Origin: Paenarthrobacter sp. AR 02
Lineage (GTDB): Bacteria; Actinomycetota; Actinomycetes; Actinomycetales; Micrococcaceae
DNA length: 64,000 bases
NCBI RefSeq assembly: GCF_021538675.1
Contig: NZ_JAJUKH010000010.1
Coordinates: 62,001-126,000, forward strand
Direction of reading: 5' to 3'
Shown in pieces: positions 24,114 through 33,596 of this stretch; position 1 is the stretch's first letter; each line of letters opens with the position of its first letter. Below the pieces are notes generated by a model. The model ran no database searches and was not told the DNA's origin. It saw only the letters and a list, made by a program, of their open reading frames with translations. The position numbers and the translations under genes were made by a program.

Positions 24114-26588
24114 CTAACCGCGGAGCCGTTCGCCCTTTGGATCGTAGAACGGCCGCCGGGAGACCTTCGCGGGGTAAAGCCGTCCCTTGCACTGGACCTC
24201 GAAGTCACCGGAGAGATCTGCATCAGGTTCAAGAGCGGCAATTCCGACTGCGCGTCCCAGCGTGTGGCCATAGCTGCCGCTCGTCATGCGTCCGACTGGA
24301 AGGCCGTTACAGTATACGGTCTCGTCATGTACGAACACCGGATCGGGGTCTTCCAGTGCTACATACACCGTTCGATGATCGGGCGCTGTGGGGTCGAGCT
24401 TGAGGAGGGCGTCTTTGCCTAGGAAGCCTCCCGGTTTGTCCATCGAGATAGTGAAACGAAGGCCTGCCGAATAGGGATCGTCAATGGGCCCGATGTCGTG
24501 ACCCAGGTGCCTGAATCCCTTCTCGCTGCGCAGTGAATCCAAGGCGTGGTATCCGGCCAATTTGAGTCCAAGATCCTGCCCTGCTTCCCACAGCGCGTCC
24601 AGGACGTTGACTGCCATGTCGGCACTTGGGTACAACTCGTAGCCCAATTCGCCTACGAAGCTCACGCGCAAACTGTACGCATAGCCGTCTGCAATCTCTA
24701 CCATGCGTCCGTGGGTGTATCTCTGTGCTTCGTCGGACCAGTCTTCCGGCGAAATCCTGCTAAGAAGTTCTCGGCTTTTCGGTCCCATGACTCCGATTGT
24801 GGCCAGAGCCGCCGTGCAGTCAAATACCGCGGCCGCTTTACCCCGAGCGATTCGTTTGAGGTATGCTGCCGTCTTTTGCTGGGTAAATGACGGGGTAACG
24901 ACCAAGAACCGGTCAAGGCCAAGACGAGTGATGGTTCCGTCTAGTTCGATCCCCGCTCGGTCATTTAAGAAGAGGGTATAGACCGCTTTATCGGTCTCGA
25001 CGTCGATGTCTGCTGTTGCGGCCATCTGACACACCTCAAGAGCATCAGGACCAGCAACTTCGAATTTTGCAAAAGGACTCAGATCGAAAAGGACCACTCC
25101 CTCACGCGCCGCTTTATGTTCTTCGGCGACACGGTCGAACCAGTTCGGGCGTCCATAGCTGTAGTCGTAGGTGGGAGAGGTTCCCGGGGCCCCGTACCAG
25201 TTTGCCCGCTCCCCACCGTTAACTTCACCAAAGCAGGCCCCGAGCTCAGCGAGGCGCGCGTGAAGGGGCGTTCGACGGACGTTGCGGCCAGTTTCCATCT
25301 GCAAGTTCGGCCAGTGCATTGCATAAAGTCGACCAAGGCCCTCCTTAGTTCGGGCCTTGAGATAGTTTCGGTTGTTTTGGTGTCCCGAAAAGCGCTGCAC
25401 GTCCACCGCGGATGAGTCAAAACCGGGCGTACCTGAAATGACCCACTCCGCCAGCTCCTTACCTATGCCGGGAGCAAAGATAATCCCCTGAGAATTGAAG
25501 CCTGCTGCCACGAAGAGATTGGAAAGTTCGGAGGTTTCACCCACGGCAAAGTTGGCGTCTGGGGTGAAGCTTTCGGGAGCGTTCAGGAATCGGTCGAATC
25601 CCGCCGAAGCAAGTGCAGGCACTACCCCTTCGGCCTTCGCTCTGATCGGAGCGAAGTGTTCCCACTCCGGTCCGAACTCGGCGAAGCCGTTGGAGGGAAT
25701 CTCCTCAACGGGGCGTGGAAGCCCGTCAGGCTCGAATGCGCCAACCAAGAGCCTCCCGGCCTCGTGACGGATGTAGTAGCTGTTGTCTAGATCCCTATAT
25801 ACGGGCAGCTCAGGGACAGCCCCGTCAATTTCTGCAGATCGGACGTGGATGTGTTCGGCGGCGTACAAGGGGACCTTCACCCCGGCGGTGGCCGCGAGAT
25901 CACGAGTCCACAAACCGCACGCCAAAATCACCCGATCGCAGTGCACGATTCCTTGATCCGTGAGTACGCCGACGACGAGATCGCCCTGACGAAGTACCTT
26001 GTGTACGGCAACGTTTTCGCGTATTTGGGTCCCAAGGCTATGGGCGAGTTTAGCGAGAGCCACTGTTGCGTGACCCGGGTTGATGTGACCATCGTCAGGC
26101 AGCAGGAGCGCTCCGGCAACCCCTGAGTAGGTTGCGAGAGGCCACAATTCCTTGTATCGGTCCTCAGTTAGCCATTCAGTTCTTACGCCCTGCTGGTCGG
26201 CCACGTCCTTTGCATAAAGAAGCTCGTCAACGCGACCGGCGGTTCGCGCAACACTGAGGGACCCGCAACGCTGAAATGAGACGTCCAGCCCGGACATCTG
26301 CTCGAGCCGGCTATAAAAGTCCAAGCCGTACTTGGCCAGCTTTGTCATAGTCGTGGTCCCGCGCGCTCCAGTGACCAAGCCTGCGGCGTGCCAAGAGGTG
26401 CCGCTGCCCAGGACGTTGCTCTCCAAAAGTAGGGTGTCGTTCTCACCCGCAGCTGAAAGGTGGTAGGCGATGCTGGCACCGATAATGCCGCCACCGACCA
26501 CGACTGTACGGACGTGGGTCGGCAACGGGTCATGGGAAGTAGCTGTAAACATGCTGGCGCTTATGTCGCGGTCGACAAGCCTGTCCAT
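24114..26588 (-). CDS. mabO: 4-methylaminobutanoate oxidase (demethylating, THF-linked)
   Basis: An 824-residue two-part enzyme of the dimethylglycine/sarcosine oxidase family, equal in length to the pAO1 MABO I know. The N-terminal half is a DAO-type FAD domain (VVVGGGIIGASIAYHLSAAG) with W66-H67 in GSGTSWHAAGL; His67 carries the covalent FAD in characterised MABO. The C-terminal half is a GcvT-like THF-binding domain (SFVGELGYELYPS, HALDSLRSEKGFRHLG). It removes the N-methyl group of 4-methylaminobutyrate, giving GABA and methylene-THF. It lies 55 bp after purU and 96 bp before folD. Confidence 0.93.
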   Translation of the reverse strand: MDRLVDRDISASMFTATSHDPLPTHVRTVVVGGGIIGASIAYHLSAAGENDTLLLESNVLGSGTSWHAAGLVTGARGTTTMTKLAKYGLDFYSRLEQMSGLDVSFQRCGSLSVARTAGRVDELLYAKDVADQQGVRTEWLTEDRYKELWPLATYSGVAGALLLPDDGHINPGHATVALAKLAHSLGTQIRENVAVHKVLRQGDLVVGVLTDQGIVHCDRVILACGLWTRDLAATAGVKVPLYAAEHIHVRSAEIDGAVPELPVYRDLDNSYYIRHEAGRLLVGAFEPDGLPRPVEEIPSNGFAEFGPEWEHFAPIRAKAEGVVPALASAGFDRFLNAPESFTPDANFAVGETSELSNLFVAAGFNSQGIIFAPGIGKELAEWVISGTPGFDSSAVDVQRFSGHQNNRNYLKARTKEGLGRLYAMHWPNLQMETGRNVRRTPLHARLAELGACFGEVNGGERANWYGAPGTSPTYDYSYGRPNWFDRVAEEHKAAREGVVLFDLSPFAKFEVAGPDALEVCQMAATADIDVETDKAVYTLFLNDRAGIELDGTITRLGLDRFLVVTPSFTQQKTAAYLKRIARGKAAAVFDCTAALATIGVMGPKSRELLSRISPEDWSDEAQRYTHGRMVEIADGYAYSLRVSFVGELGYELYPSADMAVNVLDALWEAGQDLGLKLAGYHALDSLRSEKGFRHLGHDIGPIDDPYSAGLRFTISMDKPGGFLGKDALLKLDPTAPDHRTVYVALEDPDPVFVHDETVYCNGLPVGRMTSGSYGHTLGRAVGIAALEPDADLSGDFEVQCKGRLYPAKVSRRPFYDPKGERLRG

Positions 26589-26643
26589 CAGGGTCTCATT
26601 TCTACTCAGGTCGATGTACGACTCTGGGCAAGGGTAGTTGTGC

Positions 26644-27507
26644 TTAGTTGAAGACGACGGTGCGGTGGCCGTTCAGCAGGATCCGCTGTTCCGCGTGCCA
26701 TTGAACGGCACGGGACAGTGCAAGTCGCTCAGCATCCTGCCCTGCCACTGCGAGTTGAGCTGGACTGTAGTCATGTCCAACTCGAAGAACTTCCTGTTCG
26801 ATGATTGGTCCTTCGTCCAGTTCGGCGGTGACGTAGTGTGCTGTCGCCCCAACGAGTTTCACCCCGCGGTCAAATGCTTGGTGGTAGGGTTTGGCGCCCT
26901 TAAACCCTGGAAGGAATGAGTGGTGGATATTGATGGCCTTGCCAGCAAGTTCGCGGCAAAGATTGTCGCTAAGGACCTGCATATACCGGGCTAGAACGGT
27001 CAGTTCCACTTCATGTTCTGCAAGGAGAGCCAGCAGATGTTCCTCTGCTTCCTGCTTGGTTTCCGGCGTTACCGGAATGTGAAAGAAGGGGATTCCATGG
27101 GCATCTGCAACTGGCTGAAGAGTCGCATGGTTCGAGGCGATGAATGGAAAATCCACTTTGAGTTGTCCTGAGCGCCAACGGAAGAGCAGGTCGTTGAGGC
27201 AATGCTCGGCTTTGGAAACCAGCAGTGCAACCTTGGGTCGATCAGAGGCGTCGACCAAGGTCCACTCCATCTCGTATGTGGAGGCCACCGCTAGAAACGC
27301 GCTTTTCAGATCGCCAATGGATACAGTTGCTGGGCAGGAGATGTGCACGCGCATGAAGAATCTGCGTTCCGCGGCATCGTCGAACTGCTGACTGGCAAGA
27401 ATATTGCAGCCATGGGATACCAAGAAGCCTGAGACAGCGTGAACGATTCCAATCCTGTCTCTGCAGCTGAGTGAAAGAATTACTTGGCGGAATTGGGCGT
27501 TTTCCAT
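26644..27507 (-). CDS. purU: Formyltetrahydrofolate deformylase
   Basis: A 287-residue PurU: an N-terminal ACT domain (SCRDRIGIVHAVSGFLVSHG) and a C-terminal formyltransferase-like hydrolase domain with INIHHSFLPGFKGAKPYHQA and the catalytic region VGATAHYVTAELDEGPII. ATG 27507 has AGGAG 5 bases upstream; longer in-frame starts would cross the promoter. It hydrolyses 10-formyl-THF to formate and THF, so the folate used by MabO is regenerated. First gene of the purU-mabO-folD-nepAB operon, with the PmfR-type site 167-188 bp upstream. Confidence 0.93.
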   Translation of the reverse strand: MENAQFRQVILSLSCRDRIGIVHAVSGFLVSHGCNILASQQFDDAAERRFFMRVHISCPATVSIGDLKSAFLAVASTYEMEWTLVDASDRPKVALLVSKAEHCLNDLLFRWRSGQLKVDFPFIASNHATLQPVADAHGIPFFHIPVTPETKQEAEEHLLALLAEHEVELTVLARYMQVLSDNLCRELAGKAINIHHSFLPGFKGAKPYHQAFDRGVKLVGATAHYVTAELDEGPIIEQEVLRVGHDYSPAQLAVAGQDAERLALSRAVQWHAEQRILLNGHRTVVFN

Positions 27508-27673
27508 GGGGCTCCTAGGGGGGAGGTTCGTACGTGGGGTGCCCTTGCGAGGAGGGACGGTTCGGGCAGTGCCTATAGATAGGCCTACGCCTGCCAGCTG
27601 CACCTGCATCGTGTGTTGACCATACGCGCCAGAACGGGCCCCTTCCATGCGGTGTTTGTCTGAAAAGACCATG

Positions 27674-27695
27674 GTTTTGGTACTAAGGTCTAAAC
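27674..27695. promoter_or_regulatory. Exact PmfR core site GTTT-N14-AAAC upstream of purU
   Basis: GTTT at 27674-27677 and AAAC at 27692-27695, with exactly 14 bases between. Published footprint and mutation work on pAO1 defined GTTT-14 bp-AAAC as the PmfR core, located 48-88 bases upstream of the purU-mabO-folD transcription start. Here it lies 167 bp before the purU ATG, leaving room for a promoter and a ~100-base leader. Confidence 0.85.
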
Positions 27696-28104
27696 TGCGA
27701 CTTTGATACGTCCAGTGGTGGGGCGGCTTGCGTTGCAGCCTGCCGAGCGGAGCGTGGCCTGGGCTGGGGACGCAAAACCTTCGAGCGAGTCGTTTTGCCA
27801 CTGCCCCTCACCTTCGCGCCAGCGCCGGAAGAAATGCATGAAGCCAGCGACCGGAGGTGGCATCGCTGGCAGCTATACCCAGGTGATCAGCTCGGCAAAA
27901 AGGAGGCCTGGCCTCAAGCTCATGGACCGCCTACATCGTGCTGGTCTTAGACCCTCAACCGCTGTCACATGGCTTGCTCAATCAGTACCTGTCGACGTGC
28001 TGCTGCTTCCCGGGCCCAAACTCAGCGGGTACCACCCACCTTCAACGGCCCGTTGGATTCAGCCCCGGTGAAGTTCCCAATTTCACAATGGGTCCTTGTT
28101 GGAT
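27696..28104. other. Intergenic DNA, no supported gene
   Basis: About 400 bases upstream of the purU promoter. A 122-codon open frame at 27703-28071 on the plus strand has no ribosome site and no family pattern, and covers the regulator site. I see no other structure before the hairpin at 28105. Confidence 0.5.
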
Positions 28105-28138
28105 GTTCCCCGCATCTGTTCGGACAGATGCGGGGAAC
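28105..28138. terminator. Strong perfect hairpin behind the permease gene
   Basis: A 15-bp perfect stem (GTTCCCCGCATCTGT with its complement) and a TCGG loop. It lies 190 bases beyond the stop of the leftward permease and shields the purU promoter from read-through. No T-run on either side. Confidence 0.6.
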
Positions 28139-28202
28139 GAAGCATGGCTCCCTTCAGCTCACTGTCCTCGTGGGTCTCTTTTAGAAGGTTCATTGTGGTA
28201 GC

Positions 28203-28238
28203 AGGAGGCTCCCGGCCGGGGTTGGACGGGAGCCTCCT
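28203..28238. terminator. Second hairpin behind the permease gene
   Basis: 12-bp perfect stem AGGAGGCTCCCG / CGGGAGCCTCCT with a 12-base loop, 90 bases past the permease stop. On the leftward strand it is the first hairpin met by permease transcripts; the 28105 hairpin is the second. Confidence 0.6.
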
Positions 28239-28327
28239 AATTGCGCGCTATTTGGGAGCGGGCGCTACTCGCCGGTGCAGTTTATGCAACCTGCGCCTTG
28301 ACTCCTAGGGAGATCATGCAATGCGCC

Positions 28328-29773
28328 CTAGGCGGAAATCGAGGTCCTCCTTTTGCTGCGGACAGATGCCACAAAGCCGACGAGGAACACCGCGACTGTT
28401 CCGATCATTACATAGGGTAATGCGCTCAGGGGCCCCGGCGCTGGGTACAAGATTCCGTTTACATAGAGCCACAGAACAGTTGCCGACGCCAGAGCAGCGC
28501 CTATGTTTACCAGAACCGATTTCCGCGGACTGAGGCGATTTAGCAACACCGCACCGCCGATGCAGATGAGGAAGTATGGAATTACCCAGAAGTAGACCAA
28601 CAGGGTGGCAATGTATCCGTAAATTTCCAGGGGGGTGGATGATGTCAGCCAGAGCATTACAGGGGGGCCAACGAGCGAGGGAACTCCAAGGAAGGCAATG
28701 GCTGCCAGCGGACTCTTGTAACGCTTGCTGACTTTGGTTAAGGCAGAAGGCAGGAGGCCGTCAGAAGCCGCGCTGACAACGACTCGCGACCCGTAGTTGA
28801 AGAATCCAATCAGGCTGGCAAAGACGGCAGCAGCCAGAACCAGGTCGCTGATGTTCGATAGAAAACCTACCCCTGCTGCTTCAGCAAGCACCGCATTCGG
28901 TGAGACACCAAGGGCAAGCTGGTCAGCAGAATCGACAAGAGTCGGCACCTGGATAACTGTGGCAGCAAGGAAGGCCATACCGAGGACGACGGGGATCACC
29001 ATGATTGCCCGAGGAATCGCGCGGGTAGGGTTTCTGGTTTCTGCGCCAAGGGCCGCGCTGCTTTCGAAACCGATGAAGAACGTCGAGCCTATTGCTAGAC
29101 CTTGCAGGAAACTGTTGAAGGTGAAGTCGCTGAGACTAAGCTGGCTCGCCAGGTCAACATTTCCGCCGAATGCCGTTGCCACGGTAATGACCAACATAAC
29201 GGGCACAGAAACGACCGTGAGGATGACGCTGGAACGGACTGATACGTCCAATCCTCGATAGGCGATCCCCATAGCTACCAGCGCCGCTAAGACGTAAATT
29301 ACCAGTTGTATCTCTGGTCCTGCTGCGCTAGAAACGCCCACGGACATGAGGAAACTTCCGACATAGAGACCCAGTGAGACGACTAGGACCATGACTACAA
29401 CGATGTAACCTGGGACCATCGCCGCCGCGATGACGAGCGGGCTCCACGAGCCAAACACGTGCCGAATATAGGAGTAGAGCGACCCAGTTCCTATAAACCG
29501 TCGGGCGAACGCAGTAACGAATAACCCAATGATGGTGAATGCCACAACGGAGGCAGCCATAGCCAGCCACGACGAACGCCCTGTGTAGGCGGCGAGGAAA
29601 GCGGGGACTGCTGAAAGACCGACGGCGGGAATAAAAGAAGATATTGAAAGCCCCATCACCTGCGGGCCGGTGAGGTGTCCCAACTGTAGATCTGCATGGG
29701 CTATATCTTGAGGAGGTGGTGCTTGGCCACCGTCCGCCGATGTTCCTGTGATATCAGAAGAAGAAGATTGCAA
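28328..29773 (-). CDS. APC-family amino acid permease
   Basis: A 481-residue membrane protein with about 12 hydrophobic segments. The first, near residues 38-60, follows LTGPQVMGLSIS; later GSTFFIGFESSAALGAETRNP is the conserved APC motif in TM6. A polar N-terminal tail of ~35 residues precedes TM1. It is divergent from the PucR-type regulator at 30255 and upstream of, but separated by two hairpins from, the purU operon. It may import nicotine or an amino acid-like intermediate, but transport specificity cannot be read from the sequence. Confidence 0.85.
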   Translation of the reverse strand: MQSSSSDITGTSADGGQAPPPQDIAHADLQLGHLTGPQVMGLSISSFIPAVGLSAVPAFLAAYTGRSSWLAMAASVVAFTIIGLFVTAFARRFIGTGSLYSYIRHVFGSWSPLVIAAAMVPGYIVVVMVLVVSLGLYVGSFLMSVGVSSAAGPEIQLVIYVLAALVAMGIAYRGLDVSVRSSVILTVVSVPVMLVITVATAFGGNVDLASQLSLSDFTFNSFLQGLAIGSTFFIGFESSAALGAETRNPTRAIPRAIMVIPVVLGMAFLAATVIQVPTLVDSADQLALGVSPNAVLAEAAGVGFLSNISDLVLAAAVFASLIGFFNYGSRVVVSAASDGLLPSALTKVSKRYKSPLAAIAFLGVPSLVGPPVMLWLTSSTPLEIYGYIATLLVYFWVIPYFLICIGGAVLLNRLSPRKSVLVNIGAALASATVLWLYVNGILYPAPGPLSALPYVMIGTVAVFLVGFVASVRSKRRTSISA

Positions 29774-30254
29774 AGGTGTACGCCTTTCAGGTGAGTCGCG
29801 GTCACACGACCACGACGCTTAAGCGGCTTCTTCGAACCTGTCGAAGAAGTCGGTTGGGAAGATGCGCCCTTGCACCTACCAGATGGCGACTTGGGTTCGG
29901 ATTGTGGTTGCGACCAATTCAGTCTTGTATGCTCACCGAGCCAGTTCGCCAGCAATGTTTTCGGCTGTTCAAGCTGTTTAGCCTTCTAACAGCGTTCGAT
30001 ACCAGCGGGAGGGGTTGAGTCGAGCTGGTCTCACAAATGACGGCCACGCTCCGATGCTGTGGGAATACTTGTGTGGCCGGTGTCAGGTCAGTGCACGGTG
30101 CCTACAAAGCTCCCTAAGGGTCATGGCTGCCTGCGTGTGACACACCTTACGCATCCGTTCCGTGAGCCAAAACTCGACAAAAGACCAAAGTTTGCGAAAT
30201 ATTCGTGTTGGCGTACTAGAGAGTTACCTCATACACGAGTACTAAGATGCCCGT
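29774..30254. other. Divergent promoter region between permease and PucR-type regulator
   Basis: 480 bases with no plausible gene. It should carry both promoters. No exact GTTT-N14-AAAC was found. An inverted repeat CTTCTTCGA-ACCTG-TCGAAGAAG at 29827-29849 (perfect 9-bp arms) lies 54 bp upstream of the permease and could be an operator or leader hairpin. Confidence 0.5.
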
Positions 30255-31667
30255 ATGGAACAGCAAGTGCTGACGGTCAGGGACCTCGTTACCGCTCAAA
30301 GCCTGGGTATGAAGGTACTTTCTGGCGCCGGCGGCCTTGACCGGCAGGTTCTATGGGCGCACAGCTGCGAGTTGAGTGATCCCGACCGCTGGCTTGGTCC
30401 GCACGAGTTACTCATGACAGTGGGCCTGTGTGTTCCGCATAGTGCCGTGGAACAACGGAACTTCATTGTCAAACTCGACGAGGCCGGCCTTTCCGGTGTT
30501 GCCTTGGGGGATCACAACAGCCTCCCCCCACTCACTCGGGAACTATACGAAGAAGCAGACAGACGTTCTTTTCCTGTACTTCTCACGAACCAGGCCACTC
30601 CCTTCGCAGCAATTGGGAGAACAGTTGCCGCTGCTACCGCAACCACCCAAACCATGCAAGTACTCAAGCTGAGCAAGCTCTATCAGTTGTCCACGTACGC
30701 CCGTACTGACCCGTTACGGATGATGAACGACTTACAGGCTCTTCTAAGGGCGGGTCTCAGCGTCTTCGATGTGCAAACCGGCCTAACGATTGTAGAAGGG
30801 GCACCGCTAGAATTTATGCCCACGTCCGTCCGGGAACGTACCTATGCGCTCCCGGGGGACAGCGACTCCAGGCTCATGATTTCCGAATATCCCGGCGAAG
30901 AGGTGAGCAGCTTCCTGCTAATCCATGTCCTGCAGGTGATAGATGTCGCGTTGAGCCAACTTCTACGGTCACTTCGCCGCCGTTCCGAACGGTCGACTCA
31001 AATGCTTGCGTCCATTTTTGAAGGGCGTAGCCCTGATGGGTTGGGGAGCATTCTGGGTCCGAGCGGTACTTCGTCAGGCTATCAATTCGTTGCAGTGGCA
31101 TTGGAAGATAGCGAAAAGGTAGCCCGGGCCGCGTCCATCAAGTCACTGCCAGTTCTGGCCGGGCCCGGAAGCAGCTCGTTTTTTATCCTGATGCCTGAGC
31201 AGAGTCGAAATGACGTCCGGAACTTGCTCCACGGCCTCGACGTCCGGGCCGGGGTATCGTCAACCTACCTCGACTTGCGGGATGCTAAAGCTGCTGCGGA
31301 TGAAGCCGCAAAGATCTTTTCATCTGGTGGGACGAACGGTCTATGGACGGACTTCACCGGGGTCCCGGTATCGCTACTAACCCGCTCTAGAAAGGAAGCC
31401 TCGGCCATAGTCCAACAGGTATTAGGTAGACTCGCGGGTACGGATCCTAAAATAACTGTTCTGCGTGAAACGCTGTTTGCTTTCCTTGCCAATGACCGTC
31501 GCTGGAATGAAACGGCAGCCGCTCTTGGCATCCACCGGCAGACCTTGTCCTATAGACTCACCCGGATCAAAGAGATCACCGGGCGGGATATCGCGTCGTC
31601 AGCGGATCTGTCTGCCTTCTGGCTTGCGTTTCAAGCCTGGCCCTCCTTCTCGGACAGATCCGACTGA
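30255..31667 (+). CDS. pmfR: PucR-family transcriptional regulator, probable PmfR
   Basis: A 470-residue regulator. The N-terminus (LTVRDLVTAQSLGMKVLSGAGGLDRQVLW...) is the PucR N-terminal domain (PF07905). The C-terminus WNETAAALGIHRQTLSYRLTRI is the PucR/CdaR helix-turn-helix. It is divergent from the permease and from the purU-mabO-folD-nepAB operon. PmfR of pAO1 is the activator of that operon and is encoded divergently from it. The exact PmfR core upstream of purU supports the assignment; that this gene, rather than one of the PucR pair at 47-50 kb, is PmfR is inferred from position. Confidence 0.7.
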   Translation: MEQQVLTVRDLVTAQSLGMKVLSGAGGLDRQVLWAHSCELSDPDRWLGPHELLMTVGLCVPHSAVEQRNFIVKLDEAGLSGVALGDHNSLPPLTRELYEEADRRSFPVLLTNQATPFAAIGRTVAAATATTQTMQVLKLSKLYQLSTYARTDPLRMMNDLQALLRAGLSVFDVQTGLTIVEGAPLEFMPTSVRERTYALPGDSDSRLMISEYPGEEVSSFLLIHVLQVIDVALSQLLRSLRRRSERSTQMLASIFEGRSPDGLGSILGPSGTSSGYQFVAVALEDSEKVARAASIKSLPVLAGPGSSSFFILMPEQSRNDVRNLLHGLDVRAGVSSTYLDLRDAKAAADEAAKIFSSGGTNGLWTDFTGVPVSLLTRSRKEASAIVQQVLGRLAGTDPKITVLRETLFAFLANDRRWNETAAALGIHRQTLSYRLTRIKEITGRDIASSADLSAFWLAFQAWPSFSDRSD

Positions 31668-32048
31668 AGACTTCCGTCATTCACGAGTTCCTCGTTCCAG
31701 GCTGTCGTAGTGACGGACATTGTCAAGGGCACCGCTCATACACCCTGCGAAGGGCGTCTTCCAAAGAGCAGGTTCTACTTGCGATCCAAGGAATCAGACA
31801 AAAGGGTTTCTTGTTTTTGGCTTTCCCTATCATGACTGCCGCTTCCCGAACGTCTAATGTCGAAGAACAGGGCTTGTTGTTGAGTGCACCTGTGAGCAGC
31901 AAAATCGGCTGACGCGACTCGCCCCGGTTCCTGCTCCGGTTATCCCTGCTCTTACATAGGAGCCTTCCGTATCAGCAGTCGAGCTCCCTTTGTCCCTCAA
32001 CACCCTCGTCCACCAACGCGTGGCCTCGAGGAACAGAAAGGTTACCCC
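31668..32048. other. Intergenic DNA, no supported gene
   Basis: 380 bases after the regulator with no convincing open frame or strong structure. It marks the start of a low-density stretch that reaches to about 34,470. Confidence 0.5.
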
Positions 32049-32201
32049 ATGATGACAGCCGCCGTTCCGGACGGGCACACTTTAGATCCCCGCTTACGCA
32101 CCCTCACCCCAGGACAGCACCCGCGTCTTGCCCTTGAACCTGCCGGTTCTGGTTGCGAAGAGCACCCCTGCAGATTCTGCAACTTGCCGGAAACGGATTG
32201 A
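32049..32201 (+). CDS. Possible 50-residue protein with a cysteine cluster
   Basis: Starts at the first of two tandem ATGs, with AGAAAGG about 7 bases upstream. The C-terminus reads SGCEEHPCRFCNLPETD, three cysteines that could bind a metal. The upstream part has a Leu/Pro/Arg mix (PRLRTLTPGQHPRLAL). No family recognised; it may be a fragment of a longer protein or chance. Confidence 0.25.
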   Translation: MMTAAVPDGHTLDPRLRTLTPGQHPRLALEPAGSGCEEHPCRFCNLPETD

Positions 32202-32642
32202 GCAGCCAACGAAAGCAAGTTAGCGGTGCTGCTGTCACGGACAATGGCTTCCCCAGAACCCGCCTCATCCCGTCGGTGTTCTTAGGACTACTTGTGCAAG
32301 CGAAATCGAGAAGTGAGGGTGTGCAATTAGGCGGTCTTGTTTTTCGCTGGTCGTCGATGTGTCAAACGTGTCGGCGCCGCCGCACAAAAATCGGTTTTGA
32401 CCGCGGTGGATGTCGCGGACGCTGCGGACGTTCTTGGCGTCGGAGGTGACGCCCTTCCCACAGTTTACCGCTCAGATGTTCCCTTCTTCGCCTTACCACC
32501 AGTGACGGCAGCCCGCTGCTCCGGCCCACAGCAACAGGTGTACGATCTTGGGCCGTTGGGACGTGGAGAGAAAGCTGGCGAAAGCACCATCGGCCTCTGA
32601 TGCGAGATGGGGGCATATCGCAGGCCTTCAAGCTGTGTGGAG
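32202..32642. other. Intergenic DNA, no supported gene
   Basis: 440 bases without a supported gene; all open frames overlap in several frames with no ribosome site. It probably includes debris around the transposase fragment that follows. Confidence 0.5.
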
Positions 32643-32878
32643 TCAGTGGGCTGGTTGTTTGTTTGGTTCGGGAAGGTTGATTCCTACGTAGGTTTGCGGT
32701 GCTGGTGTGGTGGGTCGGTCTCGGAATCTGTGCGGGTACGGGTCGTAGTAGCGTTGCAGGGTTTGGTCGCGTTCCTTCCGAATGCTTTTCCATGTGCCGT
32801 CGTGGACTTGCGCTGAGGAGAACAGGGCGATGCCGGAGTGTTCGTGCTTGGTGTTGTACCAAACCCAATTCCCATTTA
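32643..32878 (-). pseudogene. C-terminal fragment of an IS3-family transposase
   Basis: The leftward frame reads WVWYNTKHEHSGIALFSS, QVHDGTWKSIRKERDQTL and a Pro-rich tail ending NLPEPNKQPAH. This is the end of an OrfB/rve integrase domain (pattern 'W.N....H.GI...P..VH'). Everything upstream, including the DDE catalytic core, is missing; homology stops at about 32878. Confidence 0.75.
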
Positions 32879-32981
32879 CAGGCGCCCTCGTGTGGTTCAT
32901 CGTCGAGGTATGCGAGTGGCCGGAATTCTCCCCTCAGACGCTCCTGACCCGCGGGCCGGACGGGCCGAGCGCCTGAAGCTG

Positions 32982-33596
32982 ATGCCCATTCCGGTGATGG
33001 GGCTCGCGCCTCAACCATCGTTGGAGGACACCGACAGCGTTGGTGTGACCTATGGCCAAGATGATCGTGGGTACAACGAGATGACGGCGAGCATCACCTA
33101 TACGCTCTGGCGAAACCCGGATGACCACTCAGACCCGGTAAACCTCGCGGACCTCAACGAGAAGACACGCAGATCGATCGAGGAAGTTCCGCCATGGCCG
33201 CGGCCCCCTTGGCTGATCGAGTACGTGGAGCGCCTGCGTTACCCGCAACTTGAGGAGGCCGTGCGAACCACCTGGCACCGTGATCCATCCGAGCGTTCTT
33301 CGGTTCGAAGCCTGTTGGTTGACCATGTCAACCACATCCTCATGAACCAATATCGGCAAGAGCTCTGGCCGGGCAGCAACCCGTGGGACCAGCACGCCCC
33401 CACAGTTACCGGCCGGATGGTCAACAGCCAGGCCAGGACCGTCATCAACGGAGTCGATATGCCCGGTGCAGAGGTCGATACGGACCCGTTCGTCTACGGT
33501 ATCGGAGCCCAACTGGCAGGCGGCGGCGTGGTGACCGCTGTGCTTCCCCGCACTGAGCTCAAGCACATCCAAGTCCAATTCATGCCCCGGACCTAA
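32982..33596 (+). CDS. Conserved hypothetical protein, perhaps 5'-truncated
   Basis: 204 residues from ATG 32982; the frame is open further back to 32838 but runs into the transposase scrap, so the original N-terminus may be lost. Visible pattern: GLAPQPSLEDTDSVGVTYGQ, ASITYTLWRNPDDHSDPVNL, then WPRPPWLIEYVERLRYPQLE and the C-terminal GIGAQLAGGGVVTAVLP. No domain recognised. The plus strand is preferred over an antisense frame at 33129-33695 because its residues form plausible helices and strands. Confidence 0.45.
   Translation: MPIPVMGLAPQPSLEDTDSVGVTYGQDDRGYNEMTASITYTLWRNPDDHSDPVNLADLNEKTRRSIEEVPPWPRPPWLIEYVERLRYPQLEEAVRTTWHRDPSERSSVRSLLVDHVNHILMNQYRQELWPGSNPWDQHAPTVTGRMVNSQARTVINGVDMPGAEVDTDPFVYGIGAQLAGGGVVTAVLPRTELKHIQVQFMPRT

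Noticed and set aside
27703..28071. A 122-codon frame divergent from purU, considered as a regulator gene because pmfR is divergent in pAO1
   Set aside because: No helix-turn-helix or other domain, no ribosome site, and it abuts the regulator site; the PucR-type gene at 30255 is a far better candidate.
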